Source: Desulforadius tongensis (GTDB lineage Bacteria > Bacillota > Desulfotomaculia > Desulfotomaculales > Desulfohalotomaculaceae). From it: a DNA stretch of 39,017 nucleotides. Both the position numbers and the translations under genes were made by a program. Location of the stretch: assembly GCF_016907915.1 (NCBI RefSeq), contig NZ_JAFBCW010000028.1, positions 1 through 39,017 on the forward strand, written 5' to 3'. Of this stretch, positions 33,594 to 39,017 are shown one piece after another; position 1 is the stretch's first letter, and every line of letters starts with the position of its first letter. The notes under the pieces were generated by a model. It was not told the DNA's origin. It saw nothing but the letters and a program-made list of their open reading frames with translations, and made no database searches.

Positions 33594-33890
33594 TTGGGAA
33601 GCGCGTACAGCATTATTGAAATTCCCCTGGTGAATGAACTGGCCAAGAAATTGGAAGAAGAAGGCATGAGTGCAAGTGAAGTGTTTAAATTTAAAATAGA
33701 TATGACATATTATGTAAATTTTTTGCGCACTTACTTAAATAAAGATTTAGAACAGAGCAATGAACTGGATTTGGAAGGTTTTAAACAACACTTAAGAAGA
33801 GATTTTGTTTTTTTAGAGTTGGAAGAAAGGCGCATCAAAAATGTGCAGCTGGGTTTGCAGAAGTTAAAAGAGGCACAATCGAACAAGTAA
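33594..33890 (+). CDS. Uncharacterised 98-aa helical protein
   Basis: I do not recognise this protein. It is 98 aa, charged and predicted mostly helical (NELAKKLEEEGMSASEVFKFK, TYYVNFLRTYLNKDLEQS, and a lysine-rich C-terminus), with no membrane segment, cysteines or known motif. TTG at 33594 is taken as start because GGAGGTG (33581-33587) lies 6 nt before it; the GTG inside that ribosome binding site is less likely. It has its own consensus promoter and stands alone between the structured RNA and the riboflavin leader, whose promoter begins 5 nt after its stop. The good ribosome binding site and promoter argue that it is real. Confidence 0.7.
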   Translation: MGSAYSIIEIPLVNELAKKLEEEGMSASEVFKFKIDMTYYVNFLRTYLNKDLEQSNELDLEGFKQHLRRDFVFLELEERRIKNVQLGLQKLKEAQSNK

Positions 33891-33894
33891 ATTA

Positions 33895-33923
33895 TTGACA
33901 ATACCGGCCATTGGTTTTATAAT
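33895..33923 (+). promoter_or_regulatory. Perfect sigma-A promoter of the riboflavin operon
   Basis: TTGACA (33895-33900), 17-bp spacer, TATAAT (33918-33923): both hexamers match consensus. Transcription should start near 33930, about 20 nt before the FMN aptamer. Confidence 0.85.
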
Positions 33924-33952
33924 TGTACTTAGCAAAACTAAATAAAAGCGAA

Positions 33953-34076
33953 ACCTTCGGGGATCGGTGAAATTCCGTACCGGCGGTGATGCGTCAGCTA
34001 AGCCCGCGAACCCTTGCAGGGTGGATTCGGTGAAAATCCGAAGCCGACAGTAGAGTCTGGATGGTAGAAGGTGCAA
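33953..34076 (+). ncRNA. FMN riboswitch (RFN element)
   Basis: The conserved RFN blocks are present in order: CTTCGGGGATCGGTGAAATT, CCGTACCGGCGGTGATGCG, AGCCCGCGAACC, GGATTCGGTGAAAATCCGA, GCCGACAGTAGAGTCTGGATG and GGTAGAAGG-type closing bases. It binds FMN and lowers expression of the downstream rib genes, probably by premature termination at the hairpins at 34114-34200. Confidence 0.95.
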
Positions 34077-34113
34077 GTGATGGTCTGGTTGGTATGTTAA
34101 TGTGAATTCTTTT

Positions 34114-34158
34114 CGCATTGCTGTACATATACAACTGTTTGTTTAGTGCGCTTTTTTT
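34114..34158 (+). terminator. Possible first terminator in the rib leader
   Basis: CGCATT (34114-34119) can pair with AGTGCG (34145-34150) over a 25-nt loop, followed by C and seven T (34152-34158). The short stem is weak alone but the long T-run is typical, so it may be one arm of the FMN switch. Confidence 0.4.
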
Positions 34159-34168
34159 ATGACCAATC

Positions 34169-34200
34169 CACCCCGAATTTTTTATTTCGGGGTGTTTTTA
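34169..34200 (+). terminator. Strong intrinsic terminator in the rib leader
   Basis: CACCCCGAA (34169-34177) pairs with TTCGGGGTG (34186-34194) and is followed by TTTTTATTTT. It lies about 30 nt before ribD and is the probable regulated terminator of the FMN riboswitch. Confidence 0.8.
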
Positions 34201-34231
34201 TTTTCAGGGTATACGAGGTGTTAAAGTACCT

Positions 34232-35344
34232 ATGCTGCAGAATGATATTTACCAGGACCGGTACTATATGAAAGAAGCATTACAGCTGGCGGCCAAGGCT
34301 GAGGGCTGTACCAGCCCCAACCCCATGGTGGGGGCGGTGGTAGTAAAGAATGGTCGTATTGTGGGCAGGGGATACCATCAAAGGGCAGGAACTCCCCATG
34401 CTGAAGTTCATGCCCTCAGGGAAGCCGGTGAGCAGGCTGAAGGGGCCACCATTTATGTAACTTTGGAACCCTGCTGTCACTACGGCCGTACACCGCCCTG
34501 TACCGAAGCCATAAAAAAGGCCGGGATCAGCCGGGTGGTGGTGGCCATCACCGATCCCAATCCCCTGGTGGCCGGCAGAGGTTTAAACATATTAAAGGAA
34601 GCGGGCATTGAAGTAACATCGGGGGTGCTGGCCGATGAAGCCGGCAAATTAAACGAGGTATTTATTAAATATATCACCACTAACAGGCCCTTTGTGGTGC
34701 TGAAAGCAGCGGTGAGTTTAGATGGAAAAATTGCCACCGCCACCGGGGAATCCCAATGGATTACCGGGCCGGAGTCAAGGGAATACGCTCACCGGCTGCG
34801 CCACAGGTACGATGGTATTTTAGTGGGGATTAACACCGTGCTGTCAGATAACCCGTCATTAACCGCCAGACTGCCGGAGGGGGGCGGCAGGGACCCGGTA
34901 CGTATAGTACTGGATAGTAAATGCCGCACCCCGCTTGATGCTAAAATAATTAACCAGTCATCAAAAGCCAAAACTATCATTGCCACCACGGAAGCGGCGG
35001 ACAGGGAAAAAATTGAAGCCTTAAAGCAGGCCGGGGCAGAGGTTATAGTGCTTCCCGGCAGCAGCGGCAGGGTTGATATTGAGGAACTGCTGAAAGAACT
35101 GGGACGGCGTGAAATTACCAGCCTGCTGGTGGAAGGCGGCGGCGGTGTGCATGGATCTTTTTTAACCGCTAAAATGGTAGATAAGGTGTACTGGTTTATT
35201 GCGCCGATGCTTATTGGCGGCGCAGAAGCACCGGGAGCGGTGGCGGGTAGAGGAGCTGAAAAACTGGCTGATGCGGTTAAACTAAAGGAATTAACCATAC
35301 ACCGGTTTGGGCCGGATATCTGTATAGAGGGTTATGTTGATTAA
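34232..35344 (+). CDS. ribD: Bifunctional riboflavin deaminase/reductase
   Basis: Catalyses deamination then reduction of the pyrimidine intermediate in riboflavin synthesis. The 370-aa protein has an N-terminal zinc deaminase domain (about 1-145) with TPHAEVHAL and EPCCHYGRTPPCTEAI (His, Glu and two Cys of the zinc site). The C-terminal reductase domain (about 150-370) has LKAAVSLDGKIATATGESQW, YDGILVGINTVLSDNPSLTA and LLVEGGGGVHGSFL. GAGGTG lies about 11 nt before the ATG at 34232. First gene of the FMN-controlled operon. Confidence 0.96.
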   Translation: MLQNDIYQDRYYMKEALQLAAKAEGCTSPNPMVGAVVVKNGRIVGRGYHQRAGTPHAEVHALREAGEQAEGATIYVTLEPCCHYGRTPPCTEAIKKAGISRVVVAITDPNPLVAGRGLNILKEAGIEVTSGVLADEAGKLNEVFIKYITTNRPFVVLKAAVSLDGKIATATGESQWITGPESREYAHRLRHRYDGILVGINTVLSDNPSLTARLPEGGGRDPVRIVLDSKCRTPLDAKIINQSSKAKTIIATTEAADREKIEALKQAGAEVIVLPGSSGRVDIEELLKELGRREITSLLVEGGGGVHGSFLTAKMVDKVYWFIAPMLIGGAEAPGAVAGRGAEKLADAVKLKELTIHRFGPDICIEGYVD

Positions 35345-35358
35345 GGAGGTGGTGCACT

Positions 35359-36018
35359 ATTTTTACCGGAATTGTAGAAGAAATAGGCACTGTAGAGAGT
35401 ATTACCAAGGGTGCCCGTTCCGCTCAATTACGTATTAAAGCTCAAAAAATTTTAGAAGATATAAAAATTGGCGACAGTATTGCGGTTAACGGGGTCTGTC
35501 TTACTGCCACCACCTTTGACGGAAATGGTTTTGCAGCAGATGCCATGGCGGAAACGCTGGACAAAACAAATTTAGGAAAGCTGGCACCGGGAGATAAAGT
35601 TAACTTGGAGCGGGCGCTGGGCCTGGGCGACAGGTTGGGCGGCCACCTGGTAACGGGCCACATTGACGGGGTAGGGACGATAGTGAAAATACAGCAGCAC
35701 GATATAGCGATATTAATTACAGTGCAGGCCCCGCCTCATATAATGCGCTACATAATAAAGAAAGGTTCAGTGGCCATTGACGGTACCAGTTTGACGGTGG
35801 TTGATCTTACCAGCGAAACTTTTCTCGTATCATTAATACCGCACACCGCTGACCATACAATTTTAGGCAGTAAAAAAGTGGGCCACACCGTTAACCTGGA
35901 AGCTGATGTGGTGGGCAAATATGTGGAGAAACTGTTATTACAGCGCGAAGACAGTGATAACCAGGAAAATAAAAACAGCCTAACCATGGACTTTTTATCA
36001 AAACACGGGTTTGCCTAA
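35359..36018 (+). CDS. ribE: Riboflavin synthase alpha chain, apparent ATT start
   Basis: Converts two lumazine molecules into riboflavin. Read from ATT at 35359, the 219-aa product starts [19 protein letters not shown], the conserved family N-terminus. It has two lumazine-binding repeats (about 1-95 and 96-195), with GVCLTATTF and TSLTVVDL in equivalent positions. The frame has no ATG, GTG or TTG between the upstream in-frame TGA (35338-35340) and the conserved domain. The only start-like codon is ATT, 9 nt after AAGGAGG. The first in-frame ATG is 62 codons in and would destroy the first repeat. So either a rare AUU start is used or the base is a sequence error or mutation. Confidence 0.92.
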   Translation: MFTGIVEEIGTVESITKGARSAQLRIKAQKILEDIKIGDSIAVNGVCLTATTFDGNGFAADAMAETLDKTNLGKLAPGDKVNLERALGLGDRLGGHLVTGHIDGVGTIVKIQQHDIAILITVQAPPHIMRYIIKKGSVAIDGTSLTVVDLTSETFLVSLIPHTADHTILGSKKVGHTVNLEADVVGKYVEKLLLQREDSDNQENKNSLTMDFLSKHGFA

Positions 36019-36038
36019 TTCACCAGGGGGGATGCACA

Positions 36039-37292
36039 ATGATTAAATTTAACACTATTGAAGAAGCGTTAGAAGATATTAAACAGGGAAAAATGGTCAT
36101 AGTGGTTGACGATGAAGACCGGGAAAATGAAGGCGACCTGGTTATGGCCGCTGAAAAAGTTACGCCGGAGGCCGTTAACTTTATGGCTGCCCACGGCAGG
36201 GGATTAATTTGCCTGCCCATGGAGGGTAAAAGGTTGGATGAACTGGACCTGCCGGCCATGGTTGCCCATAACACAGATCCCCATGCCACAGCGTTTACCG
36301 TATCGATAGATGCATATAATACAACCACGGGCATATCTGCCCATGAGCGGGCCATGACTGTAAAGGCAGCCCTAGACCCCCGTACAAAACCCCAGGACCT
36401 GCGCCGGCCGGGACACGTTTTCCCGCTGCGGGCCAAAGAAGGCGGCGTGCTGCGCCGGGCCGGTCATACCGAAGCGGCGGTAGATTTAGCCCGTTTAGCC
36501 GGGCTGTACCCGGCCGGTGTAATTTGTGAGATAATGAAGGAAGACGGTACCATGGCCAGGGTGCCGGAACTGCTGCAATTTGCCCAAACCCATGGATTAA
36601 AGTTGATTACCATTGCCGATTTAATTAAATACCGCCGCAGCCATGAAAAACTGGTTAAAAGGGTGGAAACGGTGAAAATGCCCACCAAGTACGGGTTCTT
36701 TCGCGCTGTGGCATATGAAAGCCAGCTGGATGGCAAGTGTCATATAGCACTGGTGAAAGGGGATTTAAAAAGTGTAGAAGCACCGTTGGTACGGGTTCAC
36801 TCCGAGTGTCTTACCGGAGATGTATTTGGTTCCCTGCGCTGCGATTGTGGTGATCAGCTGGCCACTGCACTGCAGCAGATTAACCGGGAAGGTACCGGGG
36901 TGCTGTTATACATGCGCCAGGAGGGTAGGGGCATTGGCCTGCTGAATAAAATCCGGGCTTATAAACTGCAGGATTTGGGAGCGGACACAGTGGAAGCCAA
37001 TGAGGCGCTGGGATTTCCCGCCGATTTAAGAGATTACGGCTTAGGGGCTCAAATATTAACTGATTTGGGATTAACGAAAATTCGCCTGTTAACCAATAAT
37101 CCCAGGAAAATTGCCGGTTTAGAGGGCTACGGTTTAAAAGTGGTAGATAGAGTACCGATAGAAATATGCCCGGGAGAAAATAATGAATTTTACTTAGCTA
37201 CAAAGAAGGAAAAATTGGGGCATATGCTTAACTTTACCCAAAAAAATAAAAAAGTAATAAACATATTAAGAGATACCAAAGGGAGGCATTAA
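36039..37292 (+). CDS. ribBA: Bifunctional 3,4-dihydroxy-2-butanone-4-phosphate synthase / GTP cyclohydrolase II
   Basis: Makes both riboflavin precursors: the four-carbon unit from ribulose-5-phosphate and the pyrimidine from GTP. The 417-aa protein has the N-terminal RibB domain (about 1-200) with [39 protein letters not shown] and [20 protein letters not shown]. The C-terminal RibA domain (about 205-400) has [21 protein letters not shown], with its three zinc cysteines, and [25 protein letters not shown] lies about 8 nt before the ATG. Confidence 0.97.
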   Translation: MIKFNTIEEALEDIKQGKMVIVVDDEDRENEGDLVMAAEKVTPEAVNFMAAHGRGLICLPMEGKRLDELDLPAMVAHNTDPHATAFTVSIDAYNTTTGISAHERAMTVKAALDPRTKPQDLRRPGHVFPLRAKEGGVLRRAGHTEAAVDLARLAGLYPAGVICEIMKEDGTMARVPELLQFAQTHGLKLITIADLIKYRRSHEKLVKRVETVKMPTKYGFFRAVAYESQLDGKCHIALVKGDLKSVEAPLVRVHSECLTGDVFGSLRCDCGDQLATALQQINREGTGVLLYMRQEGRGIGLLNKIRAYKLQDLGADTVEANEALGFPADLRDYGLGAQILTDLGLTKIRLLTNNPRKIAGLEGYGLKVVDRVPIEICPGENNEFYLATKKEKLGHMLNFTQKNKKVINILRDTKGRH

Positions 37293-37298
37293 TTTATT

Positions 37299-37766
37299 AT
37301 GGGACAAGTTTTTGAAGGACATCTAACCGGCCAAGGGTTAAAAATAGGTATAGTGGTGGGACGTTTTAACGAGTTTATCAGCAGCAAACTGCTTTCCGGG
37401 GCCATGGATGCACTGGTAAGGCATGGAGTAAAAGAAGAAGATGTGGATGTGGCCTGGGTACCGGGGGCATTTGAAATTCCCCTGGTGGCAAAACGCATGG
37501 CCGGGCTTGATAGATACCATGCGGTTATCTGTTTGGGCGCTGTTATTAGAGGCAGTACACCGCACTTTGACTATGTGGCTGCCGAGGTTTCTAAGGGAGT
37601 GGCTAAAATAAGCCTGGACAGCGGGGTACCCACCATTTTTGGTGTGCTGACCACCGATACCATTGAACAGGCCATTGAGCGGGCAGGTACCAAAGCAGGA
37701 AATAAAGGCTGGGAGGCGGCGGTATCCGCCATTGAAATGGCTAATCTGATGCGCTCTATGGGGTAG
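37299..37766 (+). CDS. ribH: 6,7-dimethyl-8-ribityllumazine synthase
   Basis: Condenses the products of RibBA and RibD into lumazine. The 155-aa protein shows [56 protein letters not shown] (catalytic His and substrate loop), [17 protein letters not shown] and the closing [17 protein letters not shown]. Family members form 60-subunit shells. It ends the classic ribD-ribE-ribBA-ribH order. Confidence 0.97.
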   Translation: MGQVFEGHLTGQGLKIGIVVGRFNEFISSKLLSGAMDALVRHGVKEEDVDVAWVPGAFEIPLVAKRMAGLDRYHAVICLGAVIRGSTPHFDYVAAEVSKGVAKISLDSGVPTIFGVLTTDTIEQAIERAGTKAGNKGWEAAVSAIEMANLMRSMG

Positions 37767-37841
37767 GCTGCAAAACCGGATTTTAATATGGCGTTTTTTA
37801 ATCATGCTGCATAATTCTGCATAGAGAATGGGGGTTTGGCT

Positions 37842-38885
37842 TTGAAGGGTATTAAGCCCATTAAAAGCATAAAAGAAGTGGCGGAGCTGAAATTCCCCAC
37901 CAGTGGGCGGCTGTTTTCCGCAGACAATGAAGAAATAATTCGTGGTTGCACCACAGACATATATTTTATTAAAAGTATGGAAATAATTCGTGCCTTAGGA
38001 TTGGAAGACACTCCGGTGGTGGCAGAAATATTTGCCAGCCGGGCCGGGTTGATGTGCGGTACGGAAGAAGTTAAAAACATACTGCAGGGGCTGCCCGTTA
38101 AGATGGAAGCGCTGCCCGAAGGTGAATACTTTAACGCCAAAGAAGTGGTTATGAGAATTACCGGCAAATACAGCGATTTCGGTGTTTACGAAACCGCCGT
38201 GCTGGGTATTTTAGCCAGTTCCAGCGGCTGGGCCACCGCTGCCCGGGAGTGTGCTCAGGCAGCGGGCGGCAGGGGAATGATCTGCTTTGGCTCCCGGCAC
38301 GTGCACCCGGCGGTTTCACCGGTAATGGAGCGGGCGGCAATAGTTGGAGGCGCCACCGGGGCCAGCAATATCATGGGGGCCAAATTTGCCGGGCAGGAAC
38401 CCATGGGCACAGTTCCCCATGCCGTATTTCTGGTGGTGGGAGATACAGTGGAAGTGGCCAAAGCGTATTATCAAAATATGCCCCCCGGGTCTCCCGTAAT
38501 TATACTGGTGGATACTTTTAAAGACGAAGCTGAAGAGGCGCTGCGGGTTGCTGAAGCGCTGGGTAATAATCTTGACGGAATCCGGTTGGATACTCCGTCG
38601 GAGCGCGGCGGTGTGACACCGCAGCTGGTAAGGGAAGTGCGGGCCCGGCTGGATCAGGCGGGACACCGGCATGTAAAAATATTTATTTCCGGTGGATTAA
38701 ACCCGGAGCGGATTAAAATACTGATTGAAGCGGGGGCCGATGCCTTTGGAGTGGGCAGCTATATTTCCGGGGCCCCGGCCATCGACATGACTATGGATCT
38801 GAAAGAGGTTAACGGGAAACCAATAGCCAAACGGGGCCGCATACCGGGAATTACAAAGACAACCCGGCTGCAGAGGTTTGTTTAA
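37842..38885 (+). CDS. pncB: Nicotinate phosphoribosyltransferase
   Basis: Joins nicotinate and phosphoribosyl pyrophosphate to give nicotinate mononucleotide for NAD salvage. The 347-aa protein is of the short, archaeal-like type II PRTase class: GRLFSADNEEIIRGCTTDIY, VVAEIFASRAGLMCG, YETAVLGILASSSGWATAAR, GSRHVHPAVSPVMERAAIVG, LVDTFKDEAEEALRVAEALG and FISGGLNPERIKILIEAGAD. TTG at 37842 is preferred because GGGGG (ending 37834) lies 7 nt before it; another TTG at 37836 is almost touching. It follows ribH by about 70 bp and may share the FMN-controlled transcript, tying NAD salvage to flavin supply. Confidence 0.9.
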   Translation: MKGIKPIKSIKEVAELKFPTSGRLFSADNEEIIRGCTTDIYFIKSMEIIRALGLEDTPVVAEIFASRAGLMCGTEEVKNILQGLPVKMEALPEGEYFNAKEVVMRITGKYSDFGVYETAVLGILASSSGWATAARECAQAAGGRGMICFGSRHVHPAVSPVMERAAIVGGATGASNIMGAKFAGQEPMGTVPHAVFLVVGDTVEVAKAYYQNMPPGSPVIILVDTFKDEAEEALRVAEALGNNLDGIRLDTPSERGGVTPQLVREVRARLDQAGHRHVKIFISGGLNPERIKILIEAGADAFGVGSYISGAPAIDMTMDLKEVNGKPIAKRGRIPGITKTTRLQRFV

Positions 38886-38888
38886 AAT

Positions 38889-38926
38889 AAAAGGCGCACG
38901 TACCGCTGCCGGTACGTGCGCCTTTT
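38889..38926 (+). terminator. Strong intrinsic terminator after pncB
   Basis: A 16-bp perfect stem, AAAAGGCGCACGTACC (38889-38904) with GGTACGTGCGCCTTTT (38911-38926), has a 6-nt loop. It starts 3 nt after the pncB stop and is the insertion target of the group IIC intron that follows. Confidence 0.9.
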
Positions 38927-38928
38927 AT

Positions 38929-39017
38929 GTGTGCCCGGCATGGGCAATGTCTATAGGGTGAAAGTCCCGAACGTTGAAGGTAGCAGTAAACGTTAGCTTA
39001 AGGCAAGGGTGTCCGCG
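38929..39017 (+). mobile_element. 5' end of a group IIC intron (cut by window edge)
   Basis: The sequence starts GTGTGCCCGGCATGGGC (38929-38945), matches the GUGYG 5' splice-site rule, and continues with TCTATAGGGTGAAAGTCCCG, AAGGTAGCAGTAA and CAAGGGTGTCCG. This is almost the start of the Oceanobacillus iheyensis IIC intron as I remember it. It lies 2 nt after the T-run of a terminator, the normal target of class C introns, and the preceding TTAT (38925-38928) is a plausible IBS1. The reverse transcriptase ORF and domains II-VI are beyond the window. Confidence 0.9.

Noticed and set aside
1-39017. CRISPR arrays, cas genes, toxin-antitoxin pairs, prophage or tRNA/rRNA genes
   Set aside because: I saw no regularly spaced repeats and no cas, phage or stable-RNA gene signatures on either strand.

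Overview
The window looks like a chromosomal segment of a Gram-positive anaerobe of the Desulfotomaculum/Peptococcaceae type (class Clostridia). The support is strong AGGAGG-type ribosome binding sites, many TTG starts, the DapL (LL-diaminopimelate aminotransferase) lysine route, Firmicute riboswitches and a Bacillus-like 'ylo' gene order. The assignment is an inference; no rRNA or other marker is present to fix the species.

Left edge (1-2.8 kb): the right end of an IS200/IS605-family element carrying the 3' end of a TnpB guide RNA (omega RNA) abuts the 3' end of an AT-rich DNA alkylation repair gene. The ribosome-rescue gene rqcH/fbpA (yloA) follows on the minus strand. 2.8-11.2 kb: a divergent Ca2+-type P-type ATPase (yloB), a convergent cation/proton antiporter, a CBS-domain protein, dapF, dapL behind a structured 270-nt leader, and an aspartate aminotransferase.

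11.3-29.9 kb: one long co-directional housekeeping block: yicC, remA, gmk, rpoZ, coaBC, priA, def, fmt, a DUF116 gene, rsmB, rlmN, two FHA-domain genes, PP2C phosphatase, rodA/ftsW, pbpA, PASTA kinase pknB, rsgA, rpe and a 40-aa zinc-ribbon protein. The backbone matches the Bacillus yloC-to-rpe order. The FHA-FHA-phosphatase-RodA-PBP-kinase part resembles the actinobacterial fhaA-fhaB-pstP-rodA-pbpA-pknB locus. Genes are tightly packed, with several start/stop overlaps, so they are probably co-transcribed and couple nucleotide, cofactor and translation functions to cell-wall signalling.

29.9-39.0 kb: a c-di-AMP (ydaO) riboswitch controls a glycine betaine-type ABC transporter (ATPase with CBS domains, permease, lipoprotein). 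Next come a structured RNA of about 280 nt without a protein (best guess: an orphan HEARO/IsrB-type omega RNA), a small unknown gene, and an FMN riboswitch in front of ribD-ribE-ribBA-ribH. ribE appears to start with ATT. A nicotinate phosphoribosyltransferase closes the block. Its terminator is followed at once by the 5' end of a group IIC intron that runs off the window.

The most notable theme is three RNA-based mobile elements (TnpB omega RNA, HEARO-like RNA, group IIC intron). Two of them sit directly behind intrinsic terminators and share a near-identical 14-nt junction sequence.
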